From contig OX387608.1 in assembly GCA_947568835.1 (NCBI GenBank), positions 7,354,001 to 7,418,000 on the forward strand: a stretch of DNA of 64,000 nt. The letters are read 5' to 3'. Positions 1 to 11,589 of this stretch are shown piece by piece; within the stretch, counting starts at the first letter, position 1; each line of letters starts with the position of its first letter. The notes beneath the pieces were generated by a model. The model was not told the origin of the DNA. It did not search any database and was given only the letters and a program-made list of their open reading frames with translations. Both the position numbers and the translations under genes were made by a program. Source of the DNA: Protonemura montana (Eukaryota; Arthropoda; Insecta; Plecoptera; Nemouridae).

Positions 1-165
1 GCTAATGAAGTTGCTGTACTAACTTTCATCCCTCCAACCTCTCTCCCAAACAGAACTGGTCATGTATATGATAGTCACCCATTCAATACCTTACCCAGCG
101 CAGTGTTGCTTAACTGCGGTGATCTAACGAGAACCGGTGTTTCCAACACGCCAACCCGATCGGTC
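1..165 (-). mobile_element. 5S-rRNA-derived SINE, 5' part, cut by window edge
   Basis: Reading on the minus strand, the copy starts near 165 with a head that resembles the internal promoter half of 5S rRNA (ACCGGTTCTCGTTAGATCAC, then AAGTTAAGCAACACTG and GGTGACC), followed by the family's own body (AGTTCTGTTTGGGAGAGAGG). The remainder lies outside the window. The same family occurs at least sixteen more times in this window; intact copies are about 440 bp. Confidence 0.8.
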
Positions 166-182
166 ATTCCTTTACGTTAAGC

Positions 183-285
183 CTAGGTTCATCATCACTC
201 TATTATTGAGCAACACCATTAGGTCAATTAATTTTTCAATTCATTCAGTGCGTTGTTAATCACCTCACACCAATCAATCCAGCTT
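183..285 (+). mobile_element. degenerate 3' tail of the 5S-derived SINE
   Basis: Diverged copy of the family's 3' end: TTCATCATCACTC, an ACCATTAG block, CAGTGCGTTGTTAATCACC and a CAATCAATC tail. The head and body are missing. Confidence 0.45.
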
Positions 286-956
286 CCAACAAATAACCTG
301 ACAACGCACTCTTTATTGCACAGATGGTCTTTGATTACCTCGCATCTGTCTAGCAAAAAAGTGGCGCTCTTCGATCACTCAACAACGCAATCAAACCTGG
401 GTTTGACTAGATTCAATGCATCACGTCTACTGTTAGTAGAAGCTCACCGCGCAATAACCATCTTTCCGAAGCAGCACGCTGCGTTTCGATATCCTCTCAG
501 CGCCCCCCGTCGCCGTTTATGAGATTCTCGCTGGCTTTAATTTGTTTGTTCGCCTCCGGCCAACGGATCGAATGCATTGACAAGTCCTAGCAATGTTGGT
601 TCAACGCCTCGCCCCCGTTCGCCCCCGAGTTTGAGGAAAACAAACAGAACGCGTTTGTTACAAGTTTTTAGAAACGGTTCACTTGATCTTTTTTAGCTGC
701 CGTCCATTATTTTTATAACAACAAGCTTTTCTCACGGAGTTTCGCTTTTTATTTTTTTAATACCACTGCAATTAATGGCTGTTTGGTATTGGTTATAACA
801 CGGCCTTTATTATGGCTTGACGGCCTGTTCCCTGAATTAATTGGTCATTTAAACCCTTTTGTAGTTCATTAACGATGGTTTAAATATAGACCATTACAGA
901 CCGCGGTTACCTAACGCAATACAACCACCATTTCGAGGTATTTTTTTAGTATGCCG
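286..956. other. intergenic, nothing recognised
   Basis: AT-rich single-copy-looking sequence. The longest ORF here shows no domain, codon bias or splice context. No RNA gene or repeat was recognised. Confidence 0.4.
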
Positions 957-1446
957 TGAGAACCCTTGTTTCACCAACCTATTACTATTACATTGTGATG
1001 AACTGCCCGATGCCGGGTACGGGTTACTTGTTTAAGATTGCCCTTGTTTCACCCACCTATTACTATTACATTGTGATGAACTGCCCGATGCCGGGCACGG
1101 GTTACTTGTTTTAGATTGCCATGACAACCCTTTTTTTACCCACCCATTACTATTACATTGTGATGAACTGCTCGTTGCCGGGCACGGGTTACTTGTTTTA
1201 GATTGCCGTGACAACCCTTGTTTCACCCACCCATTACTATTACATTGTGATGAACTACCCGATGCCGGGCACGGGTTACTTGTTTTAGATTGCCATGACA
1301 ACCCTTGTTTCACCCACCCATTACTATTACATTGTGATGAACTGCCCGGTGCCGGGCACGGGTTACTTGTTTTAGATTGCCATGACATCCCTTGTTTCAC
1401 CCACCCATTACCATTACATTGTGATGAACTGCTCGATGCCGGGCAT
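957..1446. repeat. 87-bp minisatellite, about 5.5 copies
   Basis: Units repeat with exact 87-bp spacing (marker ACGGGTTACTTG at 1185, 1272 and 1359 and similar), with one copy shortened to 78 bp near 1021-1099. Each unit holds the self-complementary CCCGATGCCGGGCACGGG segment. Because 87 is a multiple of three, the minus strand is open over 122 codons with a 29-residue period rich in Ser, Cys and Asn; no splice sites, signal peptide or start context support translation. Confidence 0.85.
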
Positions 1447-4400
1447 CGAGCATTTTTTGTATTACGGTCGTATTTAAGCGGTCTGCAAATGTTTAGTGAT
1501 TAACTAGTTTACCTAGGTACGCAGAAATATGACGGTGTTGACACCCTCTAAGATGCTATCCAAGCTCTATGCAGGACACTACGAAATTCTGCAGCTTCGA
1601 TCTGCCATCAGGTTCTGACTGGTGGAAATGTTAACTTATGAGCAAAAATGTTTCACAATTGTGGGCAAAATGACTGACGGCTGTTTGGGATGACAAATGT
1701 TTTTTTTTGACATAATAATTCATCTCATTGCATAAATTGCAGACTTTGAAAGCCTAGATGCGTGTGACAGTACTCTTTGCATTTCATCTGCATTTTTGAT
1801 GACGCTCGTGCAGTTTTGATGACGCTGGAATTGGTACGCACAAAGGTCCGCCGCATTTTAATCAATCGCCAGATTTCACCTATTTCAATCACCTATTTTA
1901 CAAGCATACGCATGATGCGTGGAAAACACACGCGCCCGACTGACAGAACTCACTAAAAGCATTTTTTGTGCGACTTTAACGGAATCGTCCTGCTGAAAGA
2001 TTTCCCACTAATGATTACATGTTCAAACAGCGATTCCCGCAGAGAAATTAAATTCCTTTACATTAACAAAATAAAACTTTGTTGCAGGATTTTAATGAAT
2101 ATTTTTTTTTCTGTGAAGTAAAATGCCACGCAGAATGCTTGCTTTAAAAATGAAGCTTGATAGAGCCATCGATCATGGTTTTGAATTTCAATTCTCGAGA
2201 AATTGAAGAAAGAATTTTTTTCTTATTTAATGTTAATTGCAAGTAAATAACAATAAAACGCAACCGGATAATGAGCTAAATGTTTGCCAATTAAAAAGAA
2301 GGACTTATGTTTGTGTATTAAAACGCCAACACAATTATTTAATGTCGGCTGAATTTTTAGAAATATACAAAATATATTTAGTTTCAACAAACATTACTCA
2401 TACACGATTTCATTTTTGCTCTCTCTCTTTCTCTTCCTCTTCCTAAAACTTTTTTCATGTCAGAAGAAAGTAAAAGAAATGAGCCATGCGAACATCAAAC
2501 CCCCATATATTTCAGTAAATTATTATTTTTTCCAAATACCGTTGTTGGCTTAACTTTATCTGGAATCGCGAAACGAACTTAAGGACCCTTAGTACCAATG
2601 TTGTTGCTGAAAGAAGCCAGTAAAAATCTTGCTAGCAAAGGGCGCTGTGGCATTCCAATAAAAGAGAGCATCCTTGTTGAGTTTCGCTAGCTAGACGTCC
2701 AGGGAGCAAGATAATAACTCCCAGCGCTGAGAGAGAGTGTGGGACGAACCGTATTGGGAACTCGACCACGTGGCAATGTCAGGAGAAAATAAAGAAAGGC
2801 TGCACCGACTCGAAACAGCTCGAGGCATTTCCACATAAGATCTTACAAAGCCGGTCACCGAGCTCTAAGAAAATTTCTAATTATCTTTACGTACAAGTCT
2901 CTTTCTGTTTTCACCGAGAATACATTTTGAAAACCACATAGAAAATAGGATGTATTATCCAGGGAAAACCGTTACGCACAGAGTTCGAATAATGTTACGT
3001 ATTTGATATTCGCAAGTCAGCATGAGAAATGGATTCGTTGAAAATAAGCACTGCTTTGGTTTGCAAAGAAGACATACCCGTAGAGAGGAAGTTTCCCCGA
3101 CCAACTCTGCTCAGAAAACTAATGAAAACAGGATCCTGACGATAGATCTATATACAGTGCATTGCGCAAAAGTTGTCGGGTCATAGAGCATGTCCCAAAC
3201 ACATATTATGCACATACTAAAGTGACTTCTAAATCAACCACGGCACTGCAACCGTCACGTTATGTGGGTCAACCCTGGAGATCACTACGTTGTAACGGTA
3301 CGGGTACACGACCGCATAGAAGCGTGCTTACCAGAAGGTCTTGTTACAGGCTAAACCGCACGGTGACTTTGTGCCAAAGTTAATGATAGAGACAGGTTCG
3401 ACAGTAAAAACGACGAGGGTCTTGCGAATGTGAGTCGGAAAAAGAAAGAATCGACTGCAATACCGGTGTCGCAGTCATCGATTCAGACAGATGAAGAGGG
3501 TGCTGTTGTAAAGGGAATCCGTCTGGGTTTGTCTCTAATCACAGGAATGCGGCGGGAAATTACGGGGAGTTTTCTGGTGATCCTGTCTGAGGTTTCTTTG
3601 ATCACGGCCAGAAGAGCGACTAATAGTGATTCGAATGAAACTGCGAGCGTGAAAAATTAACGAGATAAACTCCGGTTTGCAAAATTTATTCGTCTGGACT
3701 GGAGTTTAGGAATGTTTCCTCGCCTCGTTCACATCCAAATGAGAAAGTTATATTGCAGAATTGTAAAAGTAGTTTCACTGCAGTATTAAGGGGAAATACT
3801 GATAGTGGTTTAAAACCAATTTTGCGGTGATTTCTTGGCTTTAAAGCTAGAATAAGAATGCTAATATTTATAATATTATTTTTTCAAAATAATTCCTCCC
3901 CTACTCAAAATGAACCTCCAAAAAATGCACATTTTATTCAAGTTTAGAACAAAGTACATGAAAAAATGGTGTGCCAGAACTAAATTATTCATCTAAAAAC
4001 ATACTCAATTTTAATAATTTTTCCTTAAAGTTAGGCTTATAACATATCTGAAATGTTTGGTATTTTTCACGACTTTTCCACTCTCATTTTCTGACTGTGG
4101 TCACACTGAGATTCTAAAATACCTGGATAGAGCAAAGGATACATTATTGGTAAACAATAAAATTAAACAATCTATTGTTCATGACAATGAACATTAAACA
4201 AAGTTCGAGTCAAATAAACATTAAATAAAAACCTGCGGGGATCCTTCCCCTTGATACCAGGATTCTAAGCAGAATTAATTTACCTGCAAAAGCGTAGTTT
4301 TCAGCAAATTCCAGCCACCTTCCGGCAATTAGTTACATTTCCATAACGCCAAAGGCTATCAGCAGACGCGACGCTAAATATTTTCAACGCCAACAAGCGC

Positions 4401-5424
4401 AAGTTTAACGAAACTTGGTTGTGTTTGACGAATGATAGCTTGCGGAAGTAGCAAGTTCGTTAGTGTCACGCATTGATTAGCATATAGTATGACTCTGTAC
4501 TGTGTTTACATGGGGCGATGAGCACGGGAATGTGTTGAAGGGTGGTGGTCGTTTCGCCGGCATGGGAATTTTGATTAGAATAACTCGTGGGTGAGGAGTT
4601 GTACAGTGTCAATAGACGGCGAGCAGCAGTACGGTCGTATCGTCAGTAATGTTCGACATTGAATGAACGGGGGTGGTGAAATGTAAATTCGCCACCGGGA
4701 AGTTTGTCGCTCTGCTTCTAATTGTCTCGTCGTGTAGCGAGCGAATTCTAATGGAATTTTCTCGGCGAATGAAAGAAAGTTTAAAGTTTCGGTTGAATGC
4801 ACATGCCGGACGGGGGAAAGAAAAGTGGTGAACTTTTCAGCGCGATAACTTTGTGTGTCGACGTTTGCCAGAGTTTTTTTTTTTTTTTTATGCAGATTTT
4901 GTGTTCGATAGTTGAGCTAGCGTACCATCAACGCAAATTAGAAAATATTTCCTATTCATTTTTGAGACACAATAATTCCACAGTTCGTTGAACATCATTG
5001 GCTAGAAAAGCAAAAAAAAAAAGTAAAATGCACAAATAAAACTTCCAAACACATCCCTCACAACTGCACCGACGCCATTTAGTTCACTAAAATATTCCAC
5101 ACTCGACTTTTGGCGCTCATTTGCACAAGCTTTTGTCCGAAATGCACGTGCTTGTTGTAATTTTTGTAGAGTGCTCAATGCGGGTTTAAAATCTCTCTAT
5201 GCAAATGTGAAATGCATTACTTGAGTTGCGTTAGTTGCAGTCGGTTGCATCTGTGTGCACTTCAAACATTAGCGCGGTGACCCAGTGACCTACGCGAATT
5301 GAAAATGTATAACGCTGCAAGCCTCAAGTCCAAAGGAAACAAAACGAATTGAATTGAATGACCAGTTGACTTGAAAACTATATTTGTCTTGTGCTTAGCT
5401 GTTTGAGGTGTATTTTAAATTGAT
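1447..5424. other. intergenic, no gene recognised
   Basis: About 4 kb without a supportable exon. 3880-4260 shares diverged blocks with 12140-12530 (for example CTAAAATAC followed by AGAGCA, and GGTGATCCTTCCC-like text), suggesting an old interspersed repeat. 4330-4770 is relatively rich in CpG but no promoter or exon could be defined. A poly-T run lies at 4874-4889. Confidence 0.35.
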
Positions 5425-5690
5425 TTGTGTTGTTTAACGACACACTAATTGACAACGGACCATGCGGCACTGATCTATAACGTCGGTGAATGAGTGGGTG
5501 GTTACGACGATGAATCTAGTCTAGAAGAGAGGAGGGGAAATCCGGTTCTGCACATAGTCCATTTCTGTAGAAGAGCACCAAGAGGACCACTTTCTGAAGG
5601 CGTATACAGTTGTTGTAGGTACTAACTTTTATCCCTCCAACCTCTCTACCGAATAGAGCTGGTAATTTATATAAAACTGGTACGGAAACT
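5425..5690 (-). mobile_element. 5S-derived SINE, body and tail, head lost
   Basis: Minus-strand copy with the tail (GTGTCGTTAAACAACACAAAT-like), the CCGACG motif, the CTACAGAAATGG variant of the central block and the GGTTGGAGGGATAAAAGTTA segment. It lacks the 5S-like head and abuts an oppositely oriented copy at 5695. Confidence 0.7.
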
Positions 5691-5694
5691 TGTA

Positions 5695-6048
5695 CGATGG
5701 TGGTGGTACTGAACGGTTTGGCATGTTTGGCATGATGAGAGAGGTTGGAGGGATGAAAGTTAGTACCTACAGCAACTTCACATGCCTTGCTCATCAACCT
5801 TTCGACATCATAAATTTGTGGAGGAATCCTGTTGTTCGTGTTGCACCGTCCTTCGGAAGGGACGTTAAGCCAGTGGTCCCCTTCGTGCTCTTCGACAGGA
5901 GAAGGCTACGTGCCGGCGCCGGGTTTCCCCTCCTCCCTTCTAAGCTAGACTAGGTTCGGTTCATCATCATCCACTCATTCACCGACGCCATTAGACCAGC
6001 GCCGCATGGCCAGATGTCAAAACAGTGCGTCAATAAACACCACAAATA
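5695..6048 (+). mobile_element. 5S-derived SINE, internally deleted
   Basis: Begins with ACTGAACGGTTTGGCATGTT, then jumps directly to the body (GAGAGGTTGGAGGGATGAAA), so most of the 5S-like promoter is deleted. Body and tail are complete to AAACACCACAAATAATTTAA. A head-to-head arrangement with the preceding copy makes a local inverted repeat. Confidence 0.75.
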
Positions 6049-6057
6049 ATTTAATTG

Positions 6058-6150
6058 TATGATGGTCGACCATCCTCTATCTGATCCAGTACAGTGTTGC
6101 TTAACTTCAGTGATCCAACACCAGTGTTTCAAACACGCCAAACACGCAAT
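6058..6150 (-). mobile_element. 5S-derived SINE, head fragment
   Basis: Minus-strand fragment with only the 5S-like head: TTGGATCACTGAAGTTAAGC and the upstream AACACTGGTGTT. It directly follows the tail of the plus-strand copy ending at 6048. Confidence 0.6.
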
Positions 6151-8937
6151 TAGACCTGCAGCGTGAGAAATATGTGACTAATATTTGTTGTAATGCGCGA
6201 AAAGAACCTCTGGCCCAACCCCTAACCACCAAGCACTTTTTACAACCTCTTGCGCTTGCCGTGGAGAAATACCAACGTAGAAATACCAATCAGCTCCCGA
6301 TTCCGATATCGGTATTTCGCCTACGGGTCGAGTGACCGTTGAAACGTTCAGAGAAAAACTTAATTATGCGCACTCGACGCGAAATGAAACCGTCAAGAGG
6401 GCAGAGTCAAGGCCTATGGCGTTGCTGGAATGGAAAAAAATCTCCAAAGCAAGCGGCGGAAATTGAAATAAATGTACGGTAATATCTGAAAAAGTATAAA
6501 GTATGATGCATACATTTCATTCGCGTGTCGGGCTATGCCGGTTCCATGTGGCATTTTTCACCAAAAATAAAAGTATAATTTTCAAAGGCGTCGAGGGAAA
6601 TACAAAATCCCATTCCAATAGCAGAATTGAAATATATTTCGCGTTTTCGGCTTAAGAAACGCGGCGTCTTCGAGAAGGAATGCTAGCAAAAAATATGAGA
6701 TGAAAAAATATAAGTTCTTAGCTTGAAAGGAAATCGACGAAAATCATTACACGCGAGAAAAAATTCCACCTCTTCACATGATATAGGAGCTCTATTGTCA
6801 CTCTATCTTGGTAGCAATGAACTAGTCTGTTTGACACGACCGAAATCGATTCCCGCCCGCCGGAGAGTGACAGCTCGAATTCGTTGTGCCCCCTCCCCCC
6901 GAGGAACGGAACCTGTGTGCCCGACGCGTTCATGTGTTCGTGCGGAACGGATGTCGGGAAGATGGCTGCACATGTGTTTTTTAGTTTTCTTTGAACACGG
7001 GTTAAAGACAGTAAGGAATTAGAGTAACAAGAAATGAGTACTTGGCGGTAAAATTAAAAAAATAAAAATATATATATGTTTAATTCTAAGCGAAGTGTAG
7101 GTATAACAACACTATAATGCAATGGGTTTTTGAACCCCCCTCCCTTTCAAATGTCACCCTTTTACGAACAAATCTTTTCTCAGTGAAGATAATGAAGTTC
7201 AATTTGGGACTATATCGATTCTTAATTGTTGGGTAAATTTGAAAGAAAAAAACACTATAAAGAGTAAGTTATGTATTTCTGATAAAACTTTTGTTTGGGG
7301 GGTTTGAAGCCATAATTTTTTTATTTTGAAAGATTGATTGATTGATATTGTGCAAGTTATGTGGTATTTTGATTTCTAATCGACATTGATTCTTAGCGGC
7401 TTGTTGCATAATGTATTTTTTCGTCGAATTCAGTCCGCTATTTTTATAGCATTACAAGACTTTAGCTGGAAGAGACGTTTCCGAAAGAAGTCGAGAATTG
7501 ACGAAGCACGAGGAACTAAAATGATCATAACATTCTGAAGTTAAGCAATACTTTGTTCGGTAATTTTTTGGATGAGTAACCTCTTTTTAAGCTGCACATT
7601 AAAAAGGAGTAATGATAAAGTGATACACCTTCAGTCGTGGCTGTTAAGCTATTTATACCATTACTTGCTTGTAGTGGAATTATTACGTTAATTACCTAAT
7701 TACCAATAGTGGTTAAACCTCCACCGACAATTGGTGCAGTTTACAGATAAGATCAAGCCAAGAGACCCAGGGTTCCCTGTGCCATTTAATGTCCACTTCT
7801 ATTTTCATCGCAATAATACAGACATTGACACCAATAACTCAAAACTTTAGCTCCAGTTTGGTTGAAACACTGAGTTTTCAAAAAACCACAAATCAACAAC
7901 GTTCCAAAACGACTCCCCTGAACCATTCCGTCCTTGCCTCCGTACAACAAACGAACAGCACCGACCCATGACCACGCGGTGCTCCACTGGAAGTCGTTTG
8001 TTACGCGAGAAATGTGATGCAGAACTTTAATTTCCTCTCGAGCACCACTAGTAAAATACCAGCGCTGCATATTACGATATTTGTACCGAGAGTCTTGCAA
8101 TTCGCCCGCCAACCCAGCGCAATAACGCTTAAACTATCTTGCATTATTAATATTTTATCAAATTCTATTGAAGTGATTTATTTAACAAAACGTCTACAGC
8201 GCTTTCGCCGCGCAGCCGGATTAAATTTCTTGCTCTAGAATTTACATCATAATATGATGCATTGCATTCGCCGTTGCATATTTCAATATATTATAGTTTA
8301 GGAAGCGACTTCTTAAACAAATTTAACTGACAATTTACGTACGACGATATCTAACAACGTTTCGCAATACATTTTTCAAAAGTTACTCAAATTCTTTAGA
8401 AGCGATTAAAATATGTTTGCACGGAAAGAAAAAGATACAGAATGAAAAAAATTGTTTGAACGAAATAACAAGCAGCTTTCCAGAAAATGAGTTTTGAATA
8501 TTGATATCCTCTCGGCGAGCACTTTTGCAAAAGTCCATTGACCAGCACAAAAGTCTGTTTGCCATTACTTCTCAAGCACGCGCAGGTGAATGGCGACCAT
8601 GAAATCCCAACGCGTAGAGATTTAAAGTATAGGGGAACCAACGAGCGGCATGAGTTAAATAATGCAGATTGGCAAACAAGCACCTGATATTCAAACTCCT
8701 CTTTGCTTAAGGGCCGGCAAGAGGTTTCTGGACGATAAATCTTCATCCAGAAAGGACTTAGGGACAGGCACCCTGCTTAGAGAGGCGACCATGAATTATT
8801 TGGCGTTCAATTGCTGTGGTTTTGTATTCACAGCTTTGTGGACGCCTAAAGAAAGTGGAGCTTTTGTTATTTTTTTCTAAGATTTCGTGCAAACAGGATC
8901 CGTAAGCGTTTTTGATTGGCACTATTTTTACCGAAAC
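6151..8937. other. intergenic, no gene recognised
   Basis: AT-rich sequence with scattered ORFs up to 116 codons that overlap each other on both strands and show no domain. No repeats of the families seen elsewhere were recognised. Confidence 0.35.
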
Positions 8938-9340
8938 AAAACTCTTTTATTATTATTTGTGGTGTTTAAAGACGCACTGTTTTTACATCTGGCCACGCGG
9001 CACTGGTCTAATGGCGTCGGTGAATGAGTGATGATGATGATGGTGAGTGACGGTAGATGATGATGAGGATGATGATGAACCTTACCTAGCCTAGAAGGGA
9101 GGAGGGGAAATCCGGTGCCGGCACGTAGCCTACTCCTGTCGAAGAGCACCAAGAGGACCACCGACTTAACGTCCCTTCCGAAGGACGGTGCAACTCAAAC
9201 AGCAGGATTCCTCCACAGATCCATGCTGTTGAGAGGTTGATAAGCAAGGCGAATGAAGTTTCTGTTCTAACTTTCATCCCTCCAACCTCTCTTCCAAACA
9301 GAACTGGTCATGTGTATGACGGTCACCAAAACTCTTTTAT
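8938..9340 (-). mobile_element. 5S-derived SINE, 5'-truncated, with 13-bp target-site duplication
   Basis: The copy (8951-9327) begins at GGTGACC, so the 5S-like head is missing, and runs to the tail AAACACCACAAATAATAATA on the minus strand. It is flanked by a perfect 13-bp direct repeat, AAAACTCTTTTAT, at 8938-8950 and 9328-9340. 5' truncation plus a target-site duplication is the signature of LINE-driven target-primed insertion. Confidence 0.9.
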
Positions 9341-9406
9341 AAGGTTGTGAGATTTTAGTGCTGCTTTAACATTGAGTTAACATGAGTAGGGTAATTGTTT
9401 GATTGA

Positions 9407-9540
9407 TTATTGTGTTTAACGACGCACTGTTTTGACAACGGGCCCTGTGACACTAGACTAATGGCATCGGTGAATGATTGGATGGTGATGAACCTAACCT
9501 AGCTAAGAAGGGAGGAGGGGAAACTCGGTGGCATCACGTC
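9407..9540 (-). mobile_element. 5S-derived SINE, 3' part
   Basis: Tail and distal body only (TGTTTAACGACGCACTGTTT through GGGAGGAGGGGAAACTCGGT). It lies 66 bp beyond the preceding copy in the same orientation. Confidence 0.7.
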
Positions 9541-10137
9541 TGACTGTCTGTTAATTGTCTGGCTGATGAATCCAGTGGAGACCAGGGCCACCAAGAGCAA
9601 GGGTCGAATCCTCGAAGCAAGGTCGATATCACCTGAAGAGCAGGATCCCTCTCTGCTATTCCAAACCGTTACCCGAGCATTGATAAGCAAAGTGACCAAC
9701 GTAGCCGCGCTAGTAGCAGACCCGCATCAACTAGAAACTATTTACAATGAAGTTACCGTCCGTTGAAAAGCTATCAAAAGTTCTAGCAGCAAACAACAGA
9801 ACGCGTTAGCGAAACTTCGCGAAACATCTGACAGTGCTACAACTCCTGTGCCGCGAGTTGGTTTTAACGGCGCCGTGAAAACAATGAAACTCGAATCAGA
9901 CAGCTTGCGTTTCGCGCATTGCACGCGCTAGAAAAAGTTTGTCTCGAACGGTTCAGCAAAGTTTGCCACGGTATAAAGTGCATCGAGGTGAATGCATTTT
10001 GGCGACGGTGAGACACGATGAGAATGAATGCAGTTTGGAAAGTTGGCAAGAACTAGAAGTGTCCCGATGAGTGAAGCAGCTGTGAAATGAGGTTGTTGTG
10101 CAGTTCAGGTAGCGGTGAAATCATTACGGCGTGAATC
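9541..10137. other. intergenic, nothing recognised
   Basis: No exon, RNA gene or known repeat was recognised. A GGGTCGAATCCTCGAAGCAA segment near 9601 resembles a Pol III B box but no A box is placed correctly. Confidence 0.3.
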
Positions 10138-10206
10138 GGTTAGGTTAGGTTAGGTTAGGTTAGATTAGGTTAGGTTAGGTTAGGTTAGGTTAGGTTAGGC
10201 TAGGCT
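10138..10206 (+). repeat. interstitial (TTAGG)n telomere-type tract
   Basis: About thirteen units of GGTTA/TTAGG in near-perfect tandem, with one GATTA variant and two GGCTA variants at the 3' edge. TTAGG is the ancestral arthropod telomere repeat, so this is either an interstitial telomeric site or a simple-sequence expansion. Confidence 0.9.
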
Positions 10207-11125
10207 AGAACCAGATTCGGTTTGATTTTTTTTAAGGTAAGGTGAATGTGAGGTCAATGCCATTTTATGAAAAAGGGTTTTTGTGTTTGTTCTGTTCCTG
10301 AATGTAATAAAAATATGTAAAAATAAATATTACACGGCTAGAACGCTTCGGTATTGCACATTCTTTAACATTGCTTCAATGAAGTTTAACTGCAATGCGA
10401 AAAAAAATCGACAATCTTCTTCCGACGTTACATTATTTATGCCTGTTACTTTATCAAGAGGTAAAATTTGACATAATACAATTGAAATATTGGTATGTAA
10501 AGGTAAAAAACTAAAAACCTAATCATTGCCAGCCGCTGATGTAACAGGGAACCTTTGGTCATTAACATTAAGGTAAAAAAGGATAGCTCAATGACTGGTC
10601 ATATACTACGTAATAACCCATTTAAATCGTTGGTCTAGAAGGTATGGTGTAGGTATCCTAATGAATCAGTTGCACTGAATTTTTTTAACCAAGTGGCAAT
10701 CGGGAGATTCTAATTGTTCGATTCGTTCATCTTGTCAGGTGTCAACATTTCAACCCGTCTCGACTCGACCACCTAAGCTATATTGCCAACTCACGACCTT
10801 ATCCCCATTCCGTCCCATCAGAAAAACTAGTGATCTTTGCAAAAAATAAATGCAATGAGGTTTTTGGGATACTTTATAGTCCTGCCAACGGGTGCTCGTT
10901 GACGAAAAGCTTTGTCTTCGAATTTGTCTTCGAATACAACCATTGAGTGACGACGATCTGCCAAGATCAGAGCCAGCAACATTCCAGGAACTGTTAACTT
11001 AGGCAAGCAAGACTAACTCACGAAACTCAACTCAAGTATTAAAGCTGTCAAGAGAGTTGAGCCTTGAGACAGATTTAAATTGTTTACGCTTTAGCTTGAC
11101 CAAAACTCGACTTATATCCACGTAC
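10207..11125 (-). other. probable first intron of the SLC22 gene
   Basis: Lies downstream of the SLC22 donor on the minus strand. No second exon was found in it. No repeat of the families seen elsewhere was recognised. Confidence 0.4.
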
Positions 11126-11331
11126 CTGAGCGCCTTGGCGGCTTCCTCGGAGATGTTGGCGTGCTCGAGCTCTGGCACGGCACACCAATGAGCGGGGGTC
11201 GCCGTCATGAACAGCTGGTTATACGCGTGAAACGCGCATGGAAGAACGCTTGGCAGTAGCACGAAGTAGAGCAAACACTGCTGGTACGTGCCGAACTGGC
11301 CGATCGACTCGAGGACCTCGTCAAGATCCAT
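11126..11331 (-). CDS. SLC22-type organic cation transporter, first coding exon
   Basis: Only the first coding exon is visible. On the minus strand the ATG at 11331 sits in a strong CCACCATGG context and the frame runs 68 codons to a donor, CTCAG|GTACGT, at 11126/11125. The product begins MDLDEVLESIGQFGTYQQ, followed by a hydrophobic first membrane segment (about residues 18-36), then an HWCAVPEL motif at the start of the large extracellular loop. These features are typical of the N-terminus of insect organic cation transporters of the SLC22/major facilitator family, which carry organic ions across the plasma membrane. The sequence upstream, ending CCTCCAACAG at about 11351, may be an acceptor for a 5' UTR exon. 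The remaining exons should lie at lower coordinates; none was recognised between 1 and 11,000, so the introns are long or the gene continues outside the window. Confidence 0.8.
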
Positions 11332-11507
11332 GGTGGAGTCGTTTAGCTGGCTTTGACGACTGTTGGAGGACGGGTGAGGTTGGTCAAGTTATTTTATGTA
11401 TGTACCTACAACAGAACTAAGATAATATATGCACTCACACATATATATGAATGAATTTTTTGCTATGAACTTTTCAAAATATGGAAAGGAAGCTAGACTG
11501 AGAAGAT

Positions 11508-11583
11508 GTGCAACCAAACCGGGATACGAACCCGGGACTTCCCATTTGCCGGTCGGGTGCTCTACCAACTGAGCTATCCGGGC
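11508..11583 (-). mobile_element. tRNA-like sequence, probably a tRNA-derived SINE head
   Basis: On the minus strand, GCCCGGATAGCTCAGTTGG gives a perfect A box (TAGCTCAGTTGG) and D arm, and CCGGGTTCGTATCCCGG gives a T arm and B box. An anticodon arm can be drawn with a loop reading GGC (Ala-like), but the acceptor stem pairs poorly and no CCA-proximal stem forms. This favours a tRNA-derived SINE or pseudogene over a working tRNA. Confidence 0.6.
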
Positions 11584-11589
11584 ACAGGA

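Noticed and set aside
1032-1400. 122-codon minus-strand ORF with a 29-residue repeat
   Set aside because: By-product of the 87-bp minisatellite whose unit is a multiple of three.
8396-8746. 116-codon minus-strand ORF
   Set aside because: No domain, overlaps another ORF in a second frame, and no repeat or splice evidence.
11508-11583. functional tRNA-Ala
   Set aside because: A and B boxes and two arms are fine, but the acceptor stem has mismatches; a tRNA-derived SINE is more likely.
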